From the NCBI GenBank assembly GCA_946407015.1, contig CAMJML010000001.1, positions 372,001 through 436,000 of the forward strand: 64,000 nucleotides of DNA. Direction: 5' to 3'. This DNA comes from an uncultured Selenomonadales bacterium (GTDB lineage: Bacteria > Bacillota > Negativicutes > DSM-1736 > Dendrosporobacteraceae). Both the position numbers and the translations under genes were made by a program. Numbering within the stretch: the first letter of the stretch is position 1; every line of letters starts with the position of its first letter. Below the pieces are notes generated by a model. That model ran no database searches. It saw only the letters and a program-made list of their open reading frames with translations, and was not told the DNA's origin. This document shows positions 44,974-51,228 of the stretch, one piece after another.

Positions 44974-44985
44974 ACAGGATAGTGA

Positions 44986-45030
44986 CAGGAACCGCTTTTT
45001 AGCCGCTGGCTGGAAGCGGTTCCTGGTTTA
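44986..45030 (+). terminator. Hairpin after meaB
   Basis: CAGGAACCGCTT (44986-44997) pairs with AAGCGGTTCCTG (45014-45025) perfectly; the following T tract is weak. Confidence 0.6.
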
Positions 45031-45048
45031 TCCCGGCTTCCAGCAGGC

Positions 45049-45077
45049 TTGACTGGGATTGGATTTACCGGTATACT
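45049..45077 (+). promoter_or_regulatory. Promoter of the SDR gene
   Basis: TTGACT (45049-45054), 17 bp, TATACT (45072-45077). A 135-nt leader follows. Confidence 0.75.
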
Positions 45078-45093
45078 AAAGGAAATCATTGCC

Positions 45094-45150
45094 ATGATTG
45101 AACAACCTCATGAAGAGGTGAGGCCGGTTGTTGTTAGTATTTGTTCATGA
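45094..45150 (+). CDS. Candidate 18-residue leader peptide ORF
   Basis: In the leader of the SDR gene an ATG at 45094 opens an 18-codon frame, MIEQPHEEVRPVVVSICS, with AAAGGAA about 11 nt upstream. It is followed directly by a terminator-like hairpin. That layout resembles an attenuator leader peptide, but there is no clear run of one amino acid beyond VVV. Weak evidence. Confidence 0.25.
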   Translation: MIEQPHEEVRPVVVSICS

Positions 45151-45160
45151 ATCCATGAAG

Positions 45161-45191
45161 GACAGGAACTTGCCAGGAAGTTCTGTCTTTT
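45161..45191 (+). terminator. Attenuator-like hairpin before the SDR gene
   Basis: GACAGGAACTT pairs with AAGTTCTGTC (one bulged G), followed by TTTTGTGGTTTTTT. It sits between the promoter and the start codon, so it would have to be read through. Confidence 0.65.
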
Positions 45192-45220
45192 GTGGTTTTT
45201 TATTTATAGGAGGAATATAA

Positions 45221-45997
45221 ATGGCTAAGTTAACCAATAAGACGGTCTTGATCAGCGGTGCGAGCAGCGGCATTGGCGAAGCCTGCGCCCAGGCTTTTGC
45301 CGGTGCCGGCGCCAATCTCATTCTGTGCGCCCGCAATACCGCCAAGCTGGAGCAGCTGGCGGCAGCCCTTACCGCGCAATACGGAGTTGCGGTTTTACCC
45401 CTTTATCTGGATGTGCGTGATAAGGCCGCAGTCACCCGGCTGGTGGACGAACTGACCGGAAAGTGGCGGCAAATCGACATTTTAATTAATAATGCCGGAC
45501 TGGCTTTAGGTTTGGAAAAACTGCAGGAAGGTAACCCGGATGAATGGGATGTGATGCTGGACACCAATGTCAAAGGGCTGTTATACCTAACGCGGGCCAT
45601 TGTGCCGCTCATGCTGGAACAGGCGCTGAACGGCCATGTCATCAACATTGGCTCCACAGCGGGGATTCATGCCTATCCGGGCGGTGCCGTCTATTGTGCG
45701 ACCAAGGCGGCGGTGAAGTTTCTCAGTGACGGCTTACGGATGGATGTGGTTGATCAACCTATCCGGGTGACCAACATCCAGCCGGGGATGGTAGAGACCC
45801 ATTTCAGTGTAACCCGTTTCCGCGGCAGCCAGGAACAGGCAGACAATGTATATGCCGGCATTCAGCCGCTGGTGGCCGCCGATATTGCCGATATTGTCCT
45901 GTATGCGGCCAGTGCCCCGCCGCATGTGCAGATCTGCGAAGTGACAGTCACGCCGGTTCATCAGGCTACAGGCGGAATCGTGTATAAAAAATCTTAA
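45221..45997 (+). CDS. Short-chain dehydrogenase/reductase (YdfG-like)
   Basis: A 258-residue classical SDR: NAD(P)-binding VLISGASSGIGEACAQAF, ILINNAGLALG, catalytic Ser in INIGSTAGIHAYPGG and Tyr-x3-Lys in VYCATKAAVKFLSDG. It resembles YdfG-type enzymes that oxidise 3-hydroxy acids and L-allo-threonine with NADP. The actual substrate is unknown. Ribosome site AGGAGG. Own promoter and leader; probably not part of the cobalamin regulon although it lies between RS2 and RS3. Confidence 0.9.
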   Translation: MAKLTNKTVLISGASSGIGEACAQAFAGAGANLILCARNTAKLEQLAAALTAQYGVAVLPLYLDVRDKAAVTRLVDELTGKWRQIDILINNAGLALGLEKLQEGNPDEWDVMLDTNVKGLLYLTRAIVPLMLEQALNGHVINIGSTAGIHAYPGGAVYCATKAAVKFLSDGLRMDVVDQPIRVTNIQPGMVETHFSVTRFRGSQEQADNVYAGIQPLVAADIADIVLYAASAPPHVQICEVTVTPVHQATGGIVYKKS

Positions 45998-46000
45998 CAG

Positions 46001-46036
46001 ACAGGCTGAGGGTTGTAGCACCAACTTTCAGCCTGT
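46001..46036 (+). terminator. Hairpin after the SDR gene
   Basis: ACAGGCTGA (46001-46009) pairs with TCAGCCTGT (46028-46036), with an inner TTG/CAA pair; the T tract is weak. Confidence 0.55.
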
Positions 46037-46074
46037 AAAAGGCCTGGAGGATTGGAATTTTCCAAAAAAGAGGT

Positions 46075-46103
46075 TTGACAAAATCTGTCATCCATGGCAT
46101 ACT
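46075..46103 (+). promoter_or_regulatory. Promoter of RS3
   Basis: TTGACA (46075-46080), 17 bp, CATACT (46098-46103). Same hexamers and spacing as the promoter at 60608-60636. Confidence 0.75.
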
Positions 46104-46134
46104 GAACTAAGTAAGTGAAAAAATTCATAATGTT

Positions 46135-46362
46135 GGTATAGGTGTCCGCAAGGACTTAATAGGGAAGTCGGTTAAAGGCCGGCGCGGTCCCGCCACTGTA
46201 ATGGGGAGCAAAGCCAAAGTACACAGGATTAGGGTTGATACTGTACTCCGCCACTGGAAACCAGGTTTCCGGGAAGGGTTGGCCAAGCGATGAACCAGAG
46301 CCAGGAGAACTGCCTATATAGCAATCACCGTTTGACCTGCGAGCGATGGGGAGGGGATTTGT
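46135..46362 (+). promoter_or_regulatory. Cobalamin riboswitch RS3
   Basis: GGTATAGGTGTCC, core GCGCGGTCCCGCCACTGTAA, GCCACTGG, CCGGGAAGG, B12 box AGCCAGGAGAACTGCC, final GCGATGGGGAGGGGA. A longer peripheral stem is present (46210-46250). The gap 45998-46743 contains this element, its terminator and the LuxR promoter. Confidence 0.96.
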
Positions 46363-46391
46363 GCAGTTGTTTTTCGCTGTGCTGATTTCGT

Positions 46392-46420
46392 CCCGGCATA
46401 TTTTTTATGCCGGGTTTTTA
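46392..46420 (+). terminator. RS3 terminator
   Basis: CCCGGCATA pairs with TATGCCGGG around TTTTT, then TTTTTA. Confidence 0.85.
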
Positions 46421-46580
46421 TGTGCATGCCATCAAAGCATTTCTGGTCGCGGGAATGCTTTGATTTTTTGAATGGCTGGTTTGTTAAACGCCTCTTCCCA
46501 AAGGATCCCGCAATTTTCGCAGCAACCGGTATGCGTGTTGTACCGAATGAGCACAAGAAATGGGGGGATTTGAAAGATTT

Positions 46581-46628
46581 AAATCCCTCATTTGAGGGAT
46601 TTACGGAATCCACGACTTGGAATATTCT
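46581..46628 (+). promoter_or_regulatory. Activator-type operator and promoter of the PAS-LuxR gene
   Basis: A perfect palindrome with 10-bp arms (AAATCCCTCA, 46581-46590; TGAGGGATTT, 46593-46602) overlaps a poor -35 (TTTACG, 46600-46605), which is 17 bp from TATTCT (46623-46628). The palindrome centre lies about 43 bp before the expected start of transcription, the usual place for a class II activator. The same arrangement recurs at 62364-62411. Confidence 0.6.
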
Positions 46629-46743
46629 TGAAAGAGAAGTCGCTTTGTGTCAAAAATCACAATCATTCCCTAGCCCTAACATTCGTTGCTGCCATAATGT
46701 TTCCGCATTGCTATCAATTCCTGAAAGGTTGAGGGTGCTGAAA

Positions 46744-47289
46744 ATGATGGGTTTGAAATGTTGGGAGTTTATGCACCAGTCCGATCAAGGGGTCTGCATC
46801 GTCAATAGCCGGTTGGAAAAAATCTATACCAATGAGCAAGCCAACAAAATTTTTGCTGTTGGCGGCCGGAAATTATACCGGCAATTTGAGTACTTATTTA
46901 CCCAAATGTTCCGGATGATCACCGCGGCCAACACCGCTTTATGCAATTACAGCGGGATACTGATTCATTCGAACATGGTCATTCACTATCATTGCTTTTC
47001 GTTTCAACAGGGAACCGAAACGTTTCTTTTTATGGCATTTGACGATCGTCCCAATACTGAACGTGCGTATTTTCAACCGATTGCCTTTACCCCGCGCGAA
47101 AAGGAGATTCTCCAGGCCATTGCTCAGGGTAAAACCAACAAACAAATCAGTACGATGTTGTGTGTTGGCCTTGAAACCGTGAAATCACATCTCAGAAATT
47201 TATTTACCAAGGTAGGTGTCAGGTCGAGGGCTGAACTCATTGCCAGAGTTCAGATAGCTGGTTCTACCGTGAATCAACCGGAAGAATAG
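46744..47289 (+). CDS. PAS-like LuxR-family regulator
   Basis: A 181-residue protein. The N-terminal part (about 10-110) has a PAS-like beginning (GVCIVNSRLEKIYTNEQANK). The C-terminal 60 residues are a GerE/LuxR helix-turn-helix: FTPREKEILQAIAQGKTNKQ, then LETVKSHLRNLFTKVGVRSR. ATG 46744 has GAGGG 8 nt upstream. The frame stays open back to 46420, but that extension runs through the promoter and is unlikely to be translated. It lies downstream of RS3 and upstream of RS4. It is a good candidate to bind the palindromes at 46581 and 62364. Confidence 0.85.
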   Translation: MMGLKCWEFMHQSDQGVCIVNSRLEKIYTNEQANKIFAVGGRKLYRQFEYLFTQMFRMITAANTALCNYSGILIHSNMVIHYHCFSFQQGTETFLFMAFDDRPNTERAYFQPIAFTPREKEILQAIAQGKTNKQISTMLCVGLETVKSHLRNLFTKVGVRSRAELIARVQIAGSTVNQPEE

Positions 47290-47318
47290 CTTGGAACCGT
47301 TTTAACAACATCAGGATA

Positions 47319-47562
47319 GAAGCAGGTGCCCTTCGGGGCTTAATAGGGAAGACCGGTGAAAAACCGGCACGGTCCCGCCACTGTAACGGGGAGCAAGCCC
47401 GCAGTACAGTGGCGATCCTAAGACTGTTAGGATCGCCATGATACTCAGCCACTGGAGCGAGAGCTTTGGGAAGGCGCGGGGGAGCGATGAGCCGCAAGTC
47501 AGGAGAAACTGCCTGTTTAACGATCGCCGTTTGACCTACGAAGGATGGGGAGGAGATTATGC
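47319..47562 (+). promoter_or_regulatory. Cobalamin riboswitch RS4 (tandem, first)
   Basis: AGCAGGTGCCC start, core CACGGTCCCGCCACTGTAAC, GCCACTGGAG, CTTTGGGAAGG, B12 box GTCAGGAGAAACTGCC with one extra A, final GGATGGGGAGGAGA. An extra 11-bp hairpin (GGCGATCCTAA and complement, 47411-47437) is inserted in a peripheral stem. No clear promoter lies between the LuxR gene and this aptamer, so it may be read from the luxR transcript. Confidence 0.94.
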
Positions 47563-47595
47563 CGCAAGTCGACACTGACTGATTCGTGGCGTAGT

Positions 47596-47621
47596 ACTCC
47601 CGTTTTCACGGGAGTTTTTTT
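47596..47621 (+). terminator. RS4 terminator
   Basis: ACTCCCG/CGGGAGT around TTTTCA, then T7. Confidence 0.88.
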
Positions 47622-47668
47622 ATTCCCAAACGTGGATTCAAAGAGAATTCACCGGGACGCATTCAGCT

Positions 47669-47886
47669 GAAGCAGGTGCTCTTTCAGAGAGCTTAATAGG
47701 GAAGACCGGTGCAATACCGGCGCGGTCCCGCCACTGTAACGGGGAGTAATTCCGCAGCAGTACCGTCATCAGGTACGCCACCACTGAAGCCACCTGGTTT
47801 TGGGAAGGGGCGGAGGAGCAACAATCCGGAGCCAGGAGAACTGCCTGTTTCAAGCCCTTATAGCCTGCGATCGACGGGATTGGGTA
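47669..47886 (+). promoter_or_regulatory. Cobalamin riboswitch RS5 (tandem, second)
   Basis: Begins 48 nt after the RS4 terminator: AGCAGGTGCTC, core GCGCGGTCCCGCCACTGTAA, CCACTGAAG, TTTGGGAAGG, B12 box AGCCAGGAGAACTGCC, end GCGATCGACGGGA. Unlike the other seven, no terminator hairpin follows it. Its output mechanism is therefore unclear. Confidence 0.94.
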
Positions 47887-48157
47887 GAATTTTGGAAAGG
47901 AGGGTACTCCGGCGGAAGGGATAATAGGTCAGGCTATTGACTGCCTGTTATAGACAAGCCATGGTAACTTCATAGTGTTTATGGTCCCGGAAGTGATCCG
48001 GGTACGAATGTGGGGAATAAGAGACCAAGCGCAACTTCAGCCATTACGTAAATTAACAATATGCTTACATGACGGGCCGACGGGCAAGTCGTTTACGATG
48101 AGATCAAATCGTAGTTATTGATATCAGATAAACAGATGAATGAAAGGGTAGTTTGCT
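47887..48157 (+). other. Unassigned structured non-coding stretch after RS5
   Basis: 271 bases without a supported gene. Visible hairpins: GGAG/CTCC near 47903, CAGGC/GCCTG near 47931-47950, CCCGG/CCGGG near 47984-48001. Phrases such as CAAGCCATGGTAAC and TAGTGTTTATGGTC recall domain I of group II introns, but no domain V, no intron-encoded protein and no clear 5' boundary is present. This is a guess from memory. It could also be a relic of an insertion that removed the RS5 terminator, or a long 5' leader of the next gene. Confidence 0.3.
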
Positions 48158-48370
48158 ATGCATGAAGGAAGAATCCGGGAGTTAACCGGTCAGCTGTTAG
48201 CTTGCGGCTATAGTCTGGAACAAGTGAATTATATGATTCGGGAAGCTCTTGAAAGCCATACCGGCGACACGGATGAGCAAGCGCAACTGGTGATTGAAAC
48301 GCTGGAAGGCTATTTGTTGTTTGGCAGCCGCTGTAAATTAGGAAAAAGTAATGATTCGGCAACAGGCTGA
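48158..48370 (+). CDS. Small acidic protein, 70 residues, unknown
   Basis: ATG 48158 with AAAGGG 9 nt before it. No signal peptide or membrane segment; two short helical stretches are likely (RIRELTGQLLACGYSLEQV and EQAQLVIETLEGYLLFGSR). I do not recognise the family. It is the first gene after the tandem cobalamin riboswitches and the next gene (OmpH-like) starts 34 bases after it, so the two probably form one cobalamin-controlled unit. Confidence 0.55.
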   Translation: MHEGRIRELTGQLLACGYSLEQVNYMIREALESHTGDTDEQAQLVIETLEGYLLFGSRCKLGKSNDSATG

Positions 48371-48404
48371 GATTTTACCCCATGGGGAGAAAGCAGGAAT
48401 TTGG

Positions 48405-48872
48405 ATGTTCTTATTAAAAAAACGCACTTTTTGTATATTTCGCTGCACGTTCTTGTTGATATTGGTGGCAGCCGGTCTCATGCTGATTCAACCTGGTCAG
48501 GCCGCTGCAGCCAAAGCACCGGCGACCACAATCGGGATTGTCGATTATGGGCAGCTCATGGATGCCTATCCGGGCCTGCAAGCTGTCGATCAAACACTGC
48601 GGACTGAGGCCGAACAGGCCAAGCAGGAATTTGCCAGCCGGTCGGCCGGTCTGAATGATCAGGACAAGCAGCGGCTCGGTCAGGAGCTGGGACTGCGCCT
48701 GGAACAAAAGCGGCAGCAACTGCTGCAGGAAATGACCGAAAAAATTAATGTCATTGTGGGTTCGGTTGCCGCTGAGAAGAAACTGACCATTGTGGTATTT
48801 AAAGATACCGTGATTACCGGTGGGGTGGATATTACCAAAGATGTTGCAGCTAAATTTACCCCAAAGAAATAA
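48405..48872 (+). CDS. OmpH/Skp-like periplasmic protein (paralogue 1)
   Basis: A 155-residue exported protein: basic start MFLLKKRTF, hydrophobic core, cleavage near AAAAKA, then TIGIVDYGQLMDAYPGLQA, a central coiled-coil region rich in Q, E and K, and KLTIVVFKDTVITGGVDIT at the end. This is the OmpH (Skp/HlpA) layout; Skp carries unfolded outer membrane proteins across the periplasm. ATG 48405 has AGGA 6 nt before it; the earlier ATG 48351 is in-frame but lacks a site. A paralogue is at 60707. Placement after RS4/RS5 suggests cobalamin control. Confidence 0.82.
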   Translation: MFLLKKRTFCIFRCTFLLILVAAGLMLIQPGQAAAAKAPATTIGIVDYGQLMDAYPGLQAVDQTLRTEAEQAKQEFASRSAGLNDQDKQRLGQELGLRLEQKRQQLLQEMTEKINVIVGSVAAEKKLTIVVFKDTVITGGVDITKDVAAKFTPKK

Positions 48873-48928
48873 AGCCAGGTCCTGGCACCAATAACAAGTC
48901 TTTGATTTTGATAAATTTTATTTTGGCT

Positions 48929-48976
48929 GACGGTTTGCCTGGTTTGGAGGTATTTCGACCCGGCAAACCGTCTTTT
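48929..48976 (+). terminator. Terminator after OmpH-like gene 1
   Basis: 11-bp arms GACGGTTTGCC (48929-48939) and GGCAAACCGTC (48962-48972), then TTTT. Confidence 0.75.
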
Positions 48977-48993
48977 GGTTCCCGGAGAGATCA

Positions 48994-49022
48994 TTGACAG
49001 ATATTCTAAAGTTTGTTAGCAT
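48994..49022 (+). promoter_or_regulatory. Candidate promoter upstream of RS6
   Basis: TTGACA (48994-48999), 17 bp, TAGCAT (49017-49022). A small terminator-like hairpin (49105-49129) stands between it and RS6. The gap 48873-49572 holds these elements, an inverted repeat (49149-49175), RS6 and its terminators; no gene is seen. Confidence 0.5.
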
Positions 49023-49104
49023 GAGTATGGAAATGTGCTTTAAGGCTCATTTTCCTGACGGCAGCGGCCGTCAAAGGAATGAATGGCTATAGGCAGTTGA
49101 CCTT

Positions 49105-49129
49105 CCTAGCTGATGAAGCTAGGTTTTTT
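49105..49129 (+). terminator. Short terminator-like hairpin upstream of RS6
   Basis: CCTAGC pairs with GCTAGG around TGATGAA, then TTTTTTA. Confidence 0.6.
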
Positions 49130-49148
49130 ACTGGCAAAATTTTTACAC

Positions 49149-49175
49149 CGCAATTACTGGCTTGCCGTAATTGCG
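49149..49175. repeat. 9-bp perfect inverted repeat before RS6
   Basis: CGCAATTAC and GTAATTGCG are perfect complements 9 bp apart, 14 bp before the aptamer. It could be a protein-binding site or a 5' hairpin. Confidence 0.55.
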
Positions 49176-49188
49176 CAAATGAATATTG

Positions 49189-49394
49189 TGAGACAGGTGC
49201 CCCGTCAGGGGGCTTAATAGGGAAGTCCGGTGTAATACCGGCGCGGTCCCGCCACTGTAATAGGGAGCGAATCCAAGGAATGCCACTGAGATGAACATCT
49301 TGGGAAGGTTTGGACAAGCGATGATCTAGAGCCAGGAGAACTGCCTGTTTGTCAATCACCGTTTTCACCCACGAGCGATGGGAAGGCGATTATT
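49189..49394 (+). promoter_or_regulatory. Cobalamin riboswitch RS6
   Basis: GACAGGTGCCCC, core GCGCGGTCCCGCCACTGTAA, TGCCACTGAG, CTTGGGAAGG, B12 box AGCCAGGAGAACTGCC (preceded by ATCTAG instead of ATCCAG), end GCGATGGGAAGGCGA. It heads the six-gene ECF-propeller-RND operon. Confidence 0.96.
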
Positions 49395-49410
49395 GGAGCG
49401 ATCCATCCTT

Positions 49411-49497
49411 CCCGGCGGTTTTTTCTGCCGGGATTTATTGATGCTTGATCTCTGTTATCACCTAATCTTCCGCACGCCGGAGGGTTAGGTTTTTTTA
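49411..49497 (+). terminator. RS6 expression platform: two successive hairpins
   Basis: First CCCGGC/GCCGGG (49411-49432), with a weak T tract; then CCTAA-CTTCCG / CGGAG-TTAGG (49461-49489) followed by T7, a strong terminator 75 nt before the first gene. Confidence 0.8.
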
Positions 49498-49572
49498 TTG
49501 TTGTCCGGTCATGGGCCATGCTGGCGAATGACCGGCGGCAACCTGAATGTGAGGGTATAAGGGGAGAAGATT

Positions 49573-51225
49573 TTGAAGAAGTACCTATGTTGTTTGCTGG
49601 TTACCATGCTGGCTTTCCTGATTGGGGCTACCGCGGCAGCAAGCGCCCGGGAGGAGATTCCATTTTCACTGCAATTGCCGTATGATTTGGGCAAAAACCG
49701 TGCCGCAGTGAAAGCCGGTGAACAAATCCAGGCGTTATTCAGTATCGAAAATCGCGGACTGGCCGCGATGGAGCAGTGGGTCACCATCACGCTGCCGGCC
49801 GGGGTGGATCCGGTGGGGCAGCAGGATAACTGGCAGGTATCCCGGCAGGGTGAAGCGGCTGTATTGGCGCGGCAGGTAGCTTTAAGCGGCGGCTACAGCC
49901 AGTGGTTTGACCTGATTCCGCTCAAAGTGGCTGAAAGTGCCGGGCCCGGTACCTATTATGCCACCGTTGCCTGTAACGGGCAGACCCGCCAGGTTCCGCT
50001 GAAGGTGGCGGTCCGGGAAGCGGCCACGGCCGCCGAGGACGTCAAGCTGGCCCGGGTTATTCTGCCGCTTAATTCCGATGGCAAGCCGGATGAACGGCTG
50101 AATCAGAATACCCTGGTGCTGCGGGACCGTCAGCTCGATTATTTCAAAAATGTCTTACGGGGCAAAGGGGCCACTAATTTAGAGGTTGAGGCCATCCATC
50201 CGGTTACCCATATGGCCCTTGAGATCGATAATCCGGCCGGACAGCAAAAACTGGTGGTGATTACCGTCCGGCTGCTGGATGCGGTGACTCAGCAGCCGGC
50301 AGCCGGCTTGTTTACACCAGGCAGCACGGGTGAGGACAAGGATGCCGGCTCGTTGGGCGGGCATGAAAATACCCTGATGTCTTTTTCGGCCCTGACCGGT
50401 GAAACCACCCAGCGTATTATGCTGCCGGTTTTTGCCGATGAACGCCTGCTCAGCAACGGGCAGTATATGCTGCAAGTCCATATGGATGACGGGCTGACGC
50501 CTCCGCTGGTCCATAATATTCCCCTCACTGTGGTGAAAAAGGATGTGAAGGCCGCCGGTGTGGTCGGCGTGGCGGTGGTGACCGTGCTAGGGGCGTTCCT
50601 GACCGGCGGGCGGTATATCCGGCAGGTGCTGGCCTTGCTGAAAATCCGCTGGCTGGTGACCATTGCCTTATTTGGTGCGGCTGCCTTTGCCGTGGTGACC
50701 GTCCCGTCCACCCTGCTGAATGATTTTTTTCATATTCTATTAGGACCCTTTGGCTTTATTGTGACCGGATTTTTTCATAGCATTTTTCTGTATACCCTGC
50801 TGGTGGCGCTGGTGGTGCTCATTCCCCGGCCGGGTGTGGTCGCCCTTATGACCCTTGTCCGTATGCTGCTGGGGATGCTGGCCTTTGGCCAGATTTCACC
50901 GTTGACTTTTTTAGCGTACGGGCTGCATGCCCTGCTGCTGGAAGGACTGTTTGCCGGCGGCGGTGTGTACCGGCGGCTGCAGGCCGGACAAGCGGGACAG
51001 GAGTTTGCCTGGCGGTATATTCTGGTTGTGGCGGTGATCTGTGGAGTGGCGGACAGTATTACGACCTATGTCAACATGCAGAGTATGGCCTTTTTATACC
51101 GGCTGTATTATGCCGACTGGTATATCGACATGCTGGTGGCCATCAACGGGTTTGCCTATACGGCAGTGGGGGCGGCCTGCGGCATGCTGCTGGGCAGCCG
51201 CCTGTCCCGGGTAGGAGGGGATTGA
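49573..51225 (+). CDS. ECF transporter S component fused to an extracytoplasmic domain
   Basis: A 550-residue protein in two parts. Residues 1-26 are a signal sequence; about 27-320 form an extracytoplasmic, beta-rich domain (ALFSIENRGLAAMEQWVTIT and similar strands) that I do not recognise beyond a general Ig-like look. From about 325 to 545 there are some seven hydrophobic segments; the middle ones (FHILLGPFGFIVTGFFHSIF, LIPRPGVVALMTLVRMLLG) recall YkoE-type S components, which bind the substrate for an energy-coupling-factor importer. TTG start 6 nt after GGGGAG. The next genes encode a double ATPase and EcfT. RS6 control points to a corrinoid, cobalt or precursor as substrate. Confidence 0.72.
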   Translation: MKKYLCCLLVTMLAFLIGATAAASAREEIPFSLQLPYDLGKNRAAVKAGEQIQALFSIENRGLAAMEQWVTITLPAGVDPVGQQDNWQVSRQGEAAVLARQVALSGGYSQWFDLIPLKVAESAGPGTYYATVACNGQTRQVPLKVAVREAATAAEDVKLARVILPLNSDGKPDERLNQNTLVLRDRQLDYFKNVLRGKGATNLEVEAIHPVTHMALEIDNPAGQQKLVVITVRLLDAVTQQPAAGLFTPGSTGEDKDAGSLGGHENTLMSFSALTGETTQRIMLPVFADERLLSNGQYMLQVHMDDGLTPPLVHNIPLTVVKKDVKAAGVVGVAVVTVLGAFLTGGRYIRQVLALLKIRWLVTIALFGAAAFAVVTVPSTLLNDFFHILLGPFGFIVTGFFHSIFLYTLLVALVVLIPRPGVVALMTLVRMLLGMLAFGQISPLTFLAYGLHALLLEGLFAGGGVYRRLQAGQAGQEFAWRYILVVAVICGVADSITTYVNMQSMAFLYRLYYADWYIDMLVAINGFAYTAVGAACGMLLGSRLSRVGGD

Positions 51226-51228
51226 AGG

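Noticed and set aside
46420-46743. In-frame upstream extension of the LuxR-type regulator
   Set aside because: It contains the palindrome and promoter at 46581-46628 and no conserved protein pattern; ATG 46744 has a good ribosome site.
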